Positions 1-26,784 of a stretch of DNA of 64,000 nt are shown here, piece by piece. Positions within the stretch are counted from its first letter, which is position 1. Every line of letters starts with the position of its first letter. Source of the DNA: Pogonophryne albipinna. Taxonomy: Eukaryota; Chordata; Actinopteri; Perciformes; Artedidraconidae. The notes under the pieces were generated by a model. The model made no database searches and was not told the origin of the DNA. It saw only the letters and a list, made by a program, of their open reading frames with translations. The stretch spans positions 10,180,494-10,244,493 of the forward strand of contig CM053256.1 of the NCBI GenBank assembly GCA_028583405.1, given 5' to 3'. A program made the position numbers and the translations under genes.

Positions 1-695
1 GCATAAACAGAGCAGGGTGTTGGGTGAAAAATATCTCCAAAATGTTGAATTTATTGTTGTTAATGGTTTTTATATTTGTATAAAGTTTAGGTGGAGGTCG
101 AGGAAATTGCAGTGGTTTCTCTATAAAAAATATATTTAATAAATTGCATCAACTTTTTGTTTGTATTTCCATGTTTAAATGTATAAGTTAACTTATTTAC
201 CATCTTGTTCAAATCTAACCAATTATTAAAATGGGCAGATTCTATTCCCATTTTCAGGTTCATAATTATTTTTCGTTTTATTAAAATGTTATATGTTGAC
301 ATATAACAACATGTTATATGTTTTTTTCTTCTCCTACTATATGTCTGAATATACATGTATTCAACCTCTATCTGAAAACGCTCCTTTTTGTGGCAGTCTC
401 TTTAAACTCCCATCAAAAAGCCTAGTGTACAGATTGTGAGGAAAATGTGTTGCACCTTTGTACAGGTTGTTTTCAAACCTTGGGTGGATATACTCAGATG
501 AAAGCGGTATATTCTAATAAGCCTGCATGATACATAGTGGAGCCAAATCTGCATGGCTGGTTAAATCCCATATTTGACTTTTTTTTCTTTTTTGACAGTT
601 TGTGGGTTTTTAGGTACTCCAAATACCCAACTGTGTAAGAACGATAAATGTCCCATTTAAAGTCATATAAGTCAAAAATACTGCTTTCTTTCCAG

Positions 696-13792
<13,097 letters not shown>

Positions 13793-14424
13793 GAGGACAT
13801 AGAGAGCAATACAACACTGACGTGTCCAGAAATATTCATGTTTCCCTGTCCTACAGTAGAGCAATGAATGTGATCATCACACAAGTCAAAAAGCCAAGTC
13901 AAACTCCTGTATTACCGTTCATTAGCTGTCACTTCTAAGGGCCTTTTTCACAGGAGATATCATTTGATATGTGTCAGTAGGAGATGTGCAGATGTTAATA
14001 AGATCACAGATACTTGTATTGTGCATGCTGGCTTACTGAATGTTATTAGTAACACCTGCTCTTCTCCTATCACAAGTCAAAATGTCTGCTGTTTTTTCCC
14101 CCCAAGTTTGTGCCTTGAACACATGGACTCCTGTTTTCCTTTCTTTATAAAAGGTGGACCTACTTGTTGCCAATACGCCTTAGCTGTTGATTTCTGGTGC
14201 CATCTTCTGTTCAGCGTTAAATACTACTGATGTACAGAGATTAAAGATAGCGACACACTGGATTTATTATGCATGATAGGGCCTTAAGTATACATCTGAC
14301 ATCATTGCAAAATTTGTTCTACAGTATATGTATTTGAGAACATTCTTTTATAATTACTTGATTTTCATGATGAAGAGTATCTTTTTGTTACAGTTTGTGT
14401 TAATAATGGAATAGAAGTGCCTAA

Positions 14425-14430
14425 AATAAA
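14425..14430 (+). other. Candidate poly(A) signal of the ABC transporter
   Basis: AATAAA about 630 bp after the abcb stop codon, within AT-rich sequence that has no other gene. A second possible signal, ATTAAA, lies at 14565-14570. The region 13793-14600 is therefore read as 3' UTR; no other feature is seen there. Confidence 0.45.
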
Positions 14431-15149
14431 AATATTGTACACACAGGGCTGTTCAGAGTTTAATTTTTTATTGTCACACTTTGGTTGCAATCACAAGGAA
14501 TCCTATTGTTTCTACAAATGCAAGGAAGGACTAACCTTCTTGTAAAACTTGCCTTTATGTAACTATTAAAGTTTTGTATTCAGTAATTGAATCATCCACT
14601 TACTTAACATCAGATTACAGTTCGCAACATTTTGAATAATAAAACAAAAGTATTAAAAATGTTAATTATTAAGCTCGTGTTCATTGTATGTTTAAATGAA
14701 GTACAATCTTATTCACATTTTGCCATTTCCAAAACCTTTGTCAACACAGACAGATTTGTTTTTAAATGCAGAGGAAATGAGGGGATGGAAATCACAGTTT
14801 TTTGGGCTCATTCACGTTTTACAGCAGCAATCCTAATATACATTCGTATAAACATTTAGCAGTCTCAAGCGTGACGTACAGAAAGCTGCATAGTGTGTAG
14901 GCTTTTTGAGGTGCGGTGACCAAGCAAGTAAGGCAACCATAAGCAAACCAAAACGTTTCAAGATCAATAGATCTGAAGGCCACTCTTAGTTCCCAAAAGT
15001 CAAACTGAAATTTGATGGTTTGATTAAAAAGTGGAAGCTAGCTAAATGGTACGTTACTTCCTGCATAGCTTGGTAGTGTTAGCCGTCTTTCCTACAGTAT
15101 ATAGGGTGAATGCAGCTAACAGCTTACCCATACCTGTGTTGCCCACTAC

Positions 15150-15940
15150 CAGGGGCAGACTGGGGGGAAAATGTGGCCCGGGGATTAATTGACAGACAGG
15201 CCCACTTAATGCGCGGCATGTATCGGCTGGCCGGCGACGAAAGTATGTTACTTAACAAAAAAACCTATGCATTTTATGTTATTTTGGACCATTATTCATA
15301 TAGTAATCACATTACCTGAGCCCTTGAGTTGCCTAGAGCAAAATAGTTACAGCATATATTTAGTGATTTTAATGTTAACAGATCATTGATGCAATAACAT
15401 TTTGACCCAATTTGCCTGACTTGACACATGGAATAAAACATGGGCGTAGGAAGCATCCTCAATGTGGGTGAGACAATTTAACAGGGGGTGTGGGCAGGTG
15501 GTGGACCTCACCTCCTCTAGGGGGGTCCGGGGGCATGCTCCCCCGGGAAGATTTTTTTTTTTAAATGTTGAAGTTAAATGCATCTATCTGGTGCACTTTG
15601 AGAGCAAAATTAGGGACTAAATCTATGGATACATCTCTCAACACCCATATGAAACAGATTTACTTTTTCTTTCAACATTTATTTGAACAGCAAGTGGAGA
15701 CAAAAGTGACTGCACCAAAAACAATAAACCTGCTAGCTAACTAGCCTAAACTCAGTAACAGAATGTGGGCAACACGTTCTTCTCCAAAGCCGCGCGACCT
15801 CTGAGTCAGACGTCACTCACTTCCCCCTTTTCTATCCTACGGGTACAGCCACTCCCCCTGAACCCCGTTTCCCTACCAACCGGCCCACGCACAGCACCGG
15901 CCCACTTTTCCCGGTATTCCCAATGGCCAGTCCGCCCCTG
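15150..15940. mobile_element. Non-autonomous hAT-type element with perfect 8-bp target duplication
   Basis: The left terminus CAGGGGCAGACTGG is complementary to the right terminus CCAGTCCGCCCCTG with one mismatch. The flanks are identical 8-bp duplications CCCACTAC at 15142-15149 and 15941-15948. The 791-bp interior has no transposase. It lies between the convergent 3' ends of abcb and crot, and could be inside a long 3' UTR of either. The perfect duplication suggests a fairly young insertion. Confidence 0.88.
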
Positions 15941-16575
15941 CCCACTACAACTATCAACACTGTAATTCCTATCACGATTTTGATTGTATGCAAACATAAA
16001 AACAAACAGTAAAACCATATTAACAGATTTCTTCTACAAAAATAATTTCAGTCCAACTTTTAAAGTTATGTGCTATTCTCTAGATTTGTACTAATCCATA
16101 ACATAAAACAAATCAATTATATTTAACTTATAAAGTTATTTTTAATGAGTTAAATCGGAATGCATAATTGCAAAAATAATTAAAGGACAACAACTAAAAG
16201 AAACAGAAGCTATTTTCTTCAATTGTCCATGGGTCACAGCGTCTGGTAAATATTTACCCCCTGAAGAACCAACACTATAAAAAGGCCTTGAGCCATAGCA
16301 TTAGCTTATCTTAAAAACGGATTAATACTGTCAGAATTTAAAATGAAACATTTTTCAAAAAATGTACACAAGAATCATAAAGATTTACACTAAAAATGAT
16401 AAATCAGTACATGAACCAGAAAAGCTGATAAGATTTGATTTAATACCCAAACCAGTGGCTATCAGCAGATCAGATTCAGCAACTTTGCATTGATCTGTGC
16501 TCTGAACAAACATGACTATCGCTAGCTGTCAGCTATTACCAGTGTTGGTGAACCGTGAGGGCAATAAAGTGTTAC

Positions 16576-19500
16576 TTATAGCTGAGATGTGGTGGCCAGG
16601 TGGAGCATCTCATGCATGGAGCTGGAGAAGTTGTTGAACAGAGTCGCAGCGTCTGTCTCACGGCAAGAGTTCCACGCCGAGACAGAGACCACGATCCTGG
16701 GGAGAAATAAGGCAGAATGTGGGTATTATTGAAATCGCTGAAAAAGCAGGGAGGCTACGCACAAATATTCAACTTTTAAGGTAAAAACTGTATGTAAATA
16801 AACATATTCAGTTGAATGACAAAGATGCACATCATTAATATTTCTAAAACGTTCAAGAACTAGGAAAAGCAGCTTATAATTTAGCAAATAATCAAATTAA
16901 TAAAACATATTAATCTTGTGTTTTAAAAGGTTGCTAAAACATTACAGTTGGAGCAGAACGATTTTCAGAAGAAAAAACTGCATTATGGAAACATGCGTAT
17001 AAGCCTTAACCCACCTGTCGTCTCTGATGCGATAGAAAAACCCGTAGCCGTGGTGCACCATGGGAGCCGCGGCCCCCAGAACTGTGGTGTAGCCCACCAG
17101 GCTGGACGACAGCACGAAGTTACCACCTCCACCGCTGCAGACACAAACACAAGTCAGACAGAAGGAACTCCCCAACAATACTGCAGTTTTTCCTTATTAG
17201 GACATTGTCAATGTGCTTTTCTTGCTACGACTATGTAAAATATATGTTGTAAAAAATTATGGAATTTGGAGATGGGCATAGTGGGTCATCTCACTCCGTA
17301 AATTAAAAGAATATGTTATAAAAACAGCATAGACACACACAGACACAGCTTTACAGGTAGTACCTCAATGAGTAAAGGGGATCCATGAAGAGGTCTGGAG
17401 TGGGAAGTCCCTCCTCTCTGGCGATAAGATACAGCCCAAGAAGATGCCTGTCAAAACCTGGAAACATTGTCAGAAAATGACAGATAAATATTTGAGACAC
17501 AAGCGTCAGAAAACAACATGTCACCCTGATCACCCAAACATTAATACTCCAATTTGTAAATAGGAGGAGATACCAAGACGCATTTTATCGTGACAGGAAA
17601 ACTGAACTAACCTTGTCCATCCTGGGCTTCAGCCATCAGGTTGTTGTGCGTATTGAAGGCTGCCAGCATAGCTTTCCTCCTGCTACCAGCCTGACAGAAA
17701 AATAAATGGATGTACCCTGTAAAATGAGGAAAAGCCTGATTTTGCCACAGTGCAGAGTTTCAGACGTGTACACACTTACATCACACGAGGGGACCATCAT
17801 GGCTTTACACCAGTTGACAGCCTCCTGGGTGCAGGGACGCATCGTCTCCGTCCGGCCGTGGTAGAACTTGCGAGTCATTGCGGTCTCATAACAACTGCCT
17901 GGCCTGTGAAGGTTAAGGAGAGAAAGGAAGGGCCTTTCACTTCTTGGACATCAAACATCAGTAAACACATGGTACTATTTTTTGTATCATCTTGTACCTT
18001 TTGTGCATTCGCTGGAAGGCCAACTGCTTTGCTAGTTGTACAAAAGTGTCTGGGTGCAGCTTCTTCTGTTTGATGGCATCTTTTCCAAACGCTGTGAAGG
18101 CGTAACACACAATCTGCAGGTCCTGTGCCTGAAAAACCACGACCCACACGGCTGTGACTAAGTGATTCTGCATCAGGCTTTTTCTACTACAGTTTGGTGT
18201 AATCCTGGCTCACCGTCTCCAGGTACTGCTGTTTGGCGTGGCGGATGTCACTCCGGACTTTTTCGTCCACAGTAAACACCAGCTCCTCAGGACGGTGCAC
18301 GGCTCTGACTGCCTCTGATCCCTTCAAAAGCATAGACATCGTTATGTGGAGAGTTGACATATACATTTAAATTGAACTATTTAAATGGATGTAAAAAATA
18401 AAGTAATAGTCAATATTTACCTTCCATTTGCCTTCTGTAGCTTTGATTTGCTGGTCCAGATACCAACACAAAGACACCAGCACCATGCCATCATAAGGTG
18501 CATGCTGCAAAAAAACATCTGTTTTTCTTATCTTAATGATAATGAAATCTTTCACATACAGTATACATGTGTCATATAGTGTTTCTCAGATTTCCTTTAG
18601 CATGACACACGTATACAAACTCACATCACAAGTGGTTCCAAAAGTTCCATCTGCGAAGCTGAGTGAGTTGTACGATTTATCGCCCCAGCGGATTGTGGGG
18701 TCCCCTGTAAGGGCCGCCCTGGTTATCTTTGTTCAGAATTTCAAAGTCACACAATCAGAAACAACTCATTCCTTGAAAAAATATATATAAATTCTAGTGA
18801 ACAATACAAAGTAAAAAATATACGTTGTGATGCTCTTACATTTGTGTAGTTCACTGGAGAGGAGTAGGGTTTGGTTTCATCCAGAGATAAGACGAACAGG
18901 CTGCTCTGGATGGTCTCCAGGATGTTGCTATTGTGTGGATCGATGCTTATTAGATGCTCCCTGGTCTGCAGAGAAAGATAAATACTGACAGTACTGACTC
19001 AACTATGCTTTTGTAATATAAGAACTGTTTTAGAGCTCATTAACAAAGATGGACACCTAAATGTTGAAATGTGAACACCCATACCTGCGCCCAGCGAGAC
19101 CTCTCTTCTGAGGTGAGGGCCGACACTCCGTCTCCCTCTGGCTCCCCCTCACAGCACTCTTTCACATAGCTCAGCTGCCTGTACATCAAATAAAACAAGG
19201 CAACATTGAGCCCTCTATGCTTCTCAATCACCTAATAGAGGCTCATAGTTAGATAAAATACCTTACAGAATGCAATTAAAAAATAAATAAAGCGTCATTA
19301 AATGTATTTTTAAATCCAATTATTTCAGTACTTCCCAGGAGTATATAGTATTAACCTTTCACAGCTAATTATGAATTATATGTTTATGGATTTTGATCAA
19401 TGATATGATCAACTTGGAACCCGATAAGCAAGTTCTTGCTGGAATTAACACCGGTTTCCCTGTTAACACAATTAACACACGTTTCCCTGTTGCTTCTGTA

Positions 19501-21226
19501 ATACAATTATTTAAAATTCCTGCTGCTCTGGGGCACAGTAAAAACTGTTATTCTTTCATATATATTTCTTACTAGGACAGTTAAGATTCTGACTAATGGT
19601 GAAAATGTATCCTCACATCTCTAAAAATAGAATAAAATGAATTTAAACTCAGTGGTAGGATGTGTACTGTTCCTCCATGTTTTAGTACATTTAGCACTAT
19701 CAGCAGCAGTTTGTTCATGGACGGACCTTTCAACCCTCCGTTGTTCTGTTGAATGATGTTTGTACTTGTGTGTATATCACTACCTGAATATTTCTGGAGG
19801 AGTGAGGATTTGTCCATCACACACTGCATCAAATGTGAACATCCGTCCACGACACATCACCACCAAATGGGAAGGGCACGGCCCCTCACTCTCTGTGGCA
19901 AGGAAAAAAACGCACAAAAACAACGGTTATAATTAAAAACTGAGAAATTATGCTAAAGCTATCGGAGGTGTGTCTGAAGGCTCTAGATAAGATAAGATAA
20001 TTTCCACCTGTCTTGAAGTAGTTACGGATGGTGTCCTTCTTCACTCCAGGTACTTTGCAGGTGCAGAACAGCATTCTGAACTGGTCCATATCTAACGGTA
20101 GTTTGCCGTCTTTCTGAGGATGCAGCCTCTCCCTAAAAAGAAAAGAAAACAACACATTTCATAAATACCCCATTTCATATTAAAAGACCAGCTTTTGATT
20201 AACAAAACACAAACACACAGCTTGTAAAAATGTGCTTGAGCAAGTCTTACGTGCGGATCAGGTTCCAGTACTGTATTGTGAGCCATGTGTTAATACTAGC
20301 CCTCTGCAGCTGAGTTCCCTCTTCGGGGAGCCAGCAGTGCTCCAGGTAGGGCCCCGGGCCGGCAAAGTTCACATTCAGCTGAGATGGGATGCGAACCTCC
20401 AGATACGCAACATCTAACCACCATTCTTCCAGCTGAGGAATGTTATTTTTGTTTAAAAAACATATAAGTAAGGATGAGTAAAACATCTAAGACTGTAGCA
20501 CCCAACAAATAAATGACAGATTCATTACACACCCAATTCCTGTTTGTTCTGGCTTTCTGCAGTAGCTTTTGTTGCAGCTCTTGGCCAACACCCTCTTGAA
20601 ATGTATTCACAATGTCCAACGTAGCCTTAAACTCTTCCTCAGATGCAAATGGACGAACTGATGGAGACATGGCAATACAAAATAATTGTGAACATTAGTT
20701 AAAGCCAGTTAAGTTAAAGCCTTTTATTGTCATTATACACCGAGTATAACGAGATTCAGAGTGCAACTCTGTCCCGGTGTGCAAAATATACAAGCAAATA
20801 CATAACACTAACAAACACGGCAATAGGACAGACAACATACAATCATACGGGGGAATAAATAGGTTTTTTTTGGGCAGTAGGCATTTTTTATTGTAAAAAC
20901 TGAAGATTTCATGAGCTTGCGTACATTTTACAAAATGAGAACATATGCAACAATCATACACGCAAGCTAAAACATTTGTATGCTGTTATATTATTAAGAG
21001 TTTGACATGATTAAAACACCTCAAAGTTGCACATTTTCTTTTCAAATAGTGAGTCAATTCTGAAACAGAGGAACTTGTGACACAGCAGGCTGTTCAAAGT
21101 TACTATCCTACCTGCATTCAGGTACTTTGAGAGGCTGGTCTCCAGTGATGGGACCGGCAGGGATGGCAGGGCGTCTTGGTGCTGGAAGGTCGTCTCTGGG
21201 GGAGCCTTTGACAAATGATTATCCAT
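16576..21226 (-). CDS. crot: Carnitine O-octanoyltransferase (peroxisomal)
   Basis: Transfers medium-chain acyl groups between CoA and carnitine so that chain-shortened fatty acids can leave peroxisomes. Coding exons, 5' to 3': 21226-21112, 20657-20533, 20432-20251, 20132-20008, 19892-19784, 19178-19085, 18965-18840, 18726-18625, 18504-18421, 18321-18214, 18128-17998, 17903-17780, 17690-17612, 17457-17364, 17134-17015, 16696-16576 (TAA). They sum to 1,839 nt, or 612 aa, the length of human CROT. The N-terminus MDNHLSKAPPETTFQHQD, LEEWWLDVAYLEVRIPSQLN and YHGRTETMRPCT are family hallmarks. The catalytic histidine in CDHAPYDG is residue 327, the first codon of exon 9. The C-terminus is SQL, a peroxisome-signal-like tripeptide where human has AHL. 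The start codon lies 9 nt after an acceptor (exon starts at 21235), so the 5' UTR begins in an upstream exon. A possible ATTAAA poly(A) signal is at 16143-16148. Confidence 0.97.
20706..20840 (-). repeat. Dispersed teleost retroposon-like fragment
   Basis: In a crot intron, CCTTTTATTGTCATTATACA, CGAGATTCAGAGTGCAACTC and a CCCGGTGTGCAAAATATACA block resemble the 3' end of a widely dispersed fish repeat in reverse orientation. Boundaries are uncertain and no target duplication was recognised. Confidence 0.5.
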
Positions 21227-21525
21227 TTCTTCTCCCTGGAAGGAATTAAGAATGGATCAACAAAACAAACATCTGTAATAGTTGTGTCCTACATCAGAGG
21301 TTTCAGATTATCTACAACATAACTTTAGATCTGAAAACTGCGCGTCCAGTTTATATGACTATAGGATAACGTTTAAGTTGTACAATATGCCTGTAATTCA
21401 AATGCGCAGCTTTATAATTTTTCTGTAGAATTGTTTGCAGGGTTTCATTCATATTACACATTGGTTAACTGGTAATTAAATAAATATAATCTGTGCAACA
21501 TTGTGAAGAATATATAAGGTTAGAC

Positions 21526-23014
<1,489 letters not shown>

Positions 23015-23922
23015 GGTTAGATAGTGTTCTAGTAAACGGTTTGCCTGTTCTATCATCATGCCATTGTTATAATTTATAATTTCATCTGCCCATAAGCATG
23101 CAATACTGTATATGACCACTCGATGTTTCTGTTGTTATTGCACCAGCTGTAAAGATGTCTAATTATCACATAATCACAATACTTTGTCTATTACCATTGT
23201 GTTGTCTGATAACAAACACCGTTAGCTATTTCAGCATCAAGAAAAGTACTTTTCACTTTGCAGCCAAACATGGACTTAACTTAAGTATCAAACCAACTAC
23301 TTTAATCTAACTTTTAGAGTGGACTTTGCACCCTAACTCAAGAAATTATTAACGTATAGTTGGTGCAACAGGCTGCTTTTGCACAACATAAACAAAAGCT
23401 TTGAATTTCATTGTGACTGATAAACATTCACATGCTTTTTATCTGTTATCCCACAGTTCCAAAGTGCTTTAACGCGTTGCTGAGCTGTGTTGCTACATGA
23501 AACAAACTACGTTCATTTATAATCCTCCTTCAAAACCACGAGACTCAAGAAAAGTTGAGTTACTTAGCTTTCAAAGCCCTAGGTAATGGAAACACGGACT
23601 GCTAAACCGCTTGTTGAAAGCAGTCAGTTTGGGAGGTTTTACTTGTTTATTCATGCAACAGAGCTAACTGTTTCCAGTGAGCAAGCAAACGATTATAGTC
23701 ACATCGCATTAGCTACTCTCGCCTGCGGATATTGTCAACAACAATAGACATTTTGTGAGGGTTAAACTTGATTTAACGACACAGTTCCTAGCTTTCCAAC
23801 ACAGTGCATATCTTAGCTCACCTTCTTCAGGATGAGTCGACTTTGCTTACAGTATCAATGCACAGCAGAAATATCTGTCGTCAGTGTGTTTATGTCCGCA
23901 GCAGCAGCAGCGGTCCTGTTAC

Positions 23923-23985
23923 CTTTACCCGACTAAACCCATCCGGAAGATCTCACTGCGCATGCGCGAGATGGTGGCACTTGAC
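23923..23985 (-). promoter_or_regulatory. Candidate crot promoter and non-coding exon 1
   Basis: A palindromic TGCGCATGCGCG at 23957-23968 fits the NRF-1 binding consensus. An ETS/GABP-type CCGGAAG lies at 23943-23949, with an ATGG-containing stretch beside it. No TATA box is seen. On the minus strand a good 5' splice site, AAAG|GTAACA, falls at 23923. It could close a short non-coding first exon joined to the crot acceptor at 21235. NRF-1 plus ETS is typical of housekeeping and metabolic promoters. The assignment to crot is inference from position and orientation. Confidence 0.5.
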
Positions 23986-24361
23986 CTAGATTTAATCAGT
24001 GAAACAATGATGAGGCACTGATAGTGAGCTGTTATACTGCACAGAGGTGACAGGGCTTTGATTTAATGAATGAAATCCAATTATTGCAGTTAGTCTTTAT
24101 ATATGTGCGGTATAGATAATGTATAGACAGACATAGTTTCAGTAATTAAGAATACATAAATAAAAGAGATATTTTAACCCCTATTTCCAAGCTCAATGTG
24201 AACAAGAAGTAGGCTTACAGCTAAGATTTACATTTCATGTGACCTCAAATTGCTAGCACTGTATTAAAGTGTAACCAGAGAGCAGTGGTAACTGGGCAGT
24301 TTCTGCAGTAGATATTTATAATTTAACCCAATACAAGATGCAATGGTGATAGAAACATGTA

Positions 24362-24751
24362 TCAGGGTTCATACACTTTTTCACCAATGATTTTTAATGA
24401 CTTTTCCATGACTTCTCAATGACCTTTACCTCATTTTCCATGACCAAAAAAAAATTAACACTGAAAATGGTTTATTTTAACATGGAACAGGAAAATAAGG
24501 TCTGCATATGAAACATGTTGTGCCTATCTAAAACAAATCAAATAGTAGGCTTACTAGCTTCTACACGCTAAAGCAACTGTAGTCAGGGAGGCAAACTCAT
24601 CAGGTATGAAAAAGGTGACAAGGATCCGAGCCCCCGACCCCACGGAATATCGGCTTTAAAATTAGGAATAACAGATGATTTTAGCAATCAGAACAACTAA
24701 AGCAGCAGTTAATAATAACAGAAACGCCAAAGAGTCACATCTAGTAGAAAT
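24362..24751. repeat. DNA-element terminus running into the assembly gap
   Basis: CAGGGTTCATACACTTTTTC followed by TTCCATGACTTCTCAATGAC and CATTTTCCATGACC is a familiar teleost interspersed-repeat end. The other end is not visible because the N gap follows. No exon of crot or nmt2 was recognised in 24.0-24.75 kb. Confidence 0.5.
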
Positions 24752-25751
24752 NNNNNNNNNNNNNNNNNNNNNNNNNNNNNNNNNNNNNNNNNNNNNNNNN
24801 NNNNNNNNNNNNNNNNNNNNNNNNNNNNNNNNNNNNNNNNNNNNNNNNNNNNNNNNNNNNNNNNNNNNNNNNNNNNNNNNNNNNNNNNNNNNNNNNNNNN
24901 NNNNNNNNNNNNNNNNNNNNNNNNNNNNNNNNNNNNNNNNNNNNNNNNNNNNNNNNNNNNNNNNNNNNNNNNNNNNNNNNNNNNNNNNNNNNNNNNNNNN
25001 NNNNNNNNNNNNNNNNNNNNNNNNNNNNNNNNNNNNNNNNNNNNNNNNNNNNNNNNNNNNNNNNNNNNNNNNNNNNNNNNNNNNNNNNNNNNNNNNNNNN
25101 NNNNNNNNNNNNNNNNNNNNNNNNNNNNNNNNNNNNNNNNNNNNNNNNNNNNNNNNNNNNNNNNNNNNNNNNNNNNNNNNNNNNNNNNNNNNNNNNNNNN
25201 NNNNNNNNNNNNNNNNNNNNNNNNNNNNNNNNNNNNNNNNNNNNNNNNNNNNNNNNNNNNNNNNNNNNNNNNNNNNNNNNNNNNNNNNNNNNNNNNNNNN
25301 NNNNNNNNNNNNNNNNNNNNNNNNNNNNNNNNNNNNNNNNNNNNNNNNNNNNNNNNNNNNNNNNNNNNNNNNNNNNNNNNNNNNNNNNNNNNNNNNNNNN
25401 NNNNNNNNNNNNNNNNNNNNNNNNNNNNNNNNNNNNNNNNNNNNNNNNNNNNNNNNNNNNNNNNNNNNNNNNNNNNNNNNNNNNNNNNNNNNNNNNNNNN
25501 NNNNNNNNNNNNNNNNNNNNNNNNNNNNNNNNNNNNNNNNNNNNNNNNNNNNNNNNNNNNNNNNNNNNNNNNNNNNNNNNNNNNNNNNNNNNNNNNNNNN
25601 NNNNNNNNNNNNNNNNNNNNNNNNNNNNNNNNNNNNNNNNNNNNNNNNNNNNNNNNNNNNNNNNNNNNNNNNNNNNNNNNNNNNNNNNNNNNNNNNNNNN
25701 NNNNNNNNNNNNNNNNNNNNNNNNNNNNNNNNNNNNNNNNNNNNNNNNNNN
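24752..25751. other. Assembly gap of exactly 1,000 N
   Basis: A round-number run of N, so its true length is unknown. It separates the abcb-crot block from the nmt2-fam171a1 block. All nmt2 exons after the first should lie on its side of the gap, yet none are seen before the crot promoter. Confidence 0.99.
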
Positions 25752-26046
25752 ACGGCTGGCTGTCATCATGTCATTCAATCAGGATGCTAACAGCTAGCTG
25801 AGAGTAAAACATGTATCCGAGGGTACACCGGGATAAAACACCATAAGTGACAACACTTTAAGGTTTCAAATGAGGACTTCTACTGTGCCAACTCGTTTGA
25901 AATGAAGGCCTTTTGGCAGACAGCCTGGCTGTTTTTGTGTCGGCTAACGTTAGCTAACTGCGCTAGCCGTTCCCGGCCGAGCACACATAAACACAAACAG
26001 GCTTCCTGAGATAACTGCGCCTGCCGACCGGACAGGCCATCCTCAC

Positions 26047-26156
26047 CCTTGCAAATGCTCATTCTCCTCTTCGTTGTCTCCGTCTATCCCGCATGTATCC
26101 TGGTCGTCTAGCTCCAGGCTCTGCTGACTGGCCGCAGATTCACTGTCCTCCGCCAT
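26047..26156 (-). CDS. nmt2: Glycylpeptide N-tetradecanoyltransferase 2, first coding exon only
   Basis: N-myristoyltransferases attach myristate to N-terminal glycines of proteins in the cytosol and at membranes. The exon encodes MAEDSESAASQQSLELDDQD followed by TCGIDGDNEEENEHLQ, almost identical to the start of vertebrate NMT2, and ends at a consensus donor CAAGG|GTGAGG. ATG at 26156 matches the family start; another in-frame ATG directly precedes it (26159). The poly-lysine segment and both catalytic GNAT-fold halves (the other ~460 residues) are absent from the window. The gene should continue toward lower coordinates, where the N gap begins about 300 bp further on. NMT2 and FAM171A1 are also adjacent, in the same relative orientation, in human. 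Confidence 0.93.
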
Positions 26157-26349
26157 CATAAAAATGTTTTAAAAAATTGCAGCCAGCCACCGTGTGTATG
26201 ATAGAGATCACGGGCAGCGGGCGAGAGATGGAAAAACAAAGAAGTTCTTTGGAAAGTGCACCGCTTAGAGGCCAATGTGGGGAAAACAGAACAGAGCCGA
26301 ACTCCACCTTTTATCGTGAACATTTGTTAGAATTAAATCTGATTATAAA

Positions 26350-26690
26350 CAGAGGTGGAAAACGTATTCATACTCTTTACTTGGGTAAACGTACGAATAC
26401 CACATTGTAAAACTACTGCATGTTACTTAAATAAAGGTACTTTGTATGTTGGATGGTTTAATCTGAACCAAATAGGCCTAATCATAATTAATACGTTTTC
26501 CCTGAGTATTGAGTGTCAACATCTGAAGTGATAAAGTAACTAGTAAATAAATCTGTCGGACGTAGTGGAGTAAAAAGTATAACATTTGGTACCAAAATGT
26601 AGCAGAGTAGAAGTATAAAATGAAAATACTTAGGTAAAGTACAAGTACCTCAAATGTGTACTTAAGTAAAGTAGCCTACTTAATTAATGG
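26350..26690. repeat. Teleost 'AAGTAAA' MITE-like repeat, incomplete
   Basis: AGAGGTGGAAAACG at the left and multiple ACTTAAGTAAAG and AAAGTACAAGTACC motifs resemble the abundant fish MITE that also occurs intact at 49682-50163. The right terminus is not clear. It lies just upstream of nmt2 exon 1. Confidence 0.6.
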
Positions 26691-26784
26691 TGCAAATTCC
26701 CCCCAAAATACAAACTTAACACATAATGAAACATCAAAAGATTAAATTGTGCCAACTAAAATTCAGGTTTTTTATTCCCAGGTA

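Noticed and set aside
1..695. A further upstream abcb exon
   Set aside because: Searched for the preceding exon's conserved residues before 696; only AT-rich intron sequence is seen, so the earlier exons must be left of the window.
23990..24751. nmt2 exon 2 or later left of the gap
   Set aside because: No NMT poly-lysine or catalytic segments are visible; the stretch is AT-rich and ends in a repeat.
24675..25790. 371-aa and 345-aa open frames
   Set aside because: They consist of translated N gap.
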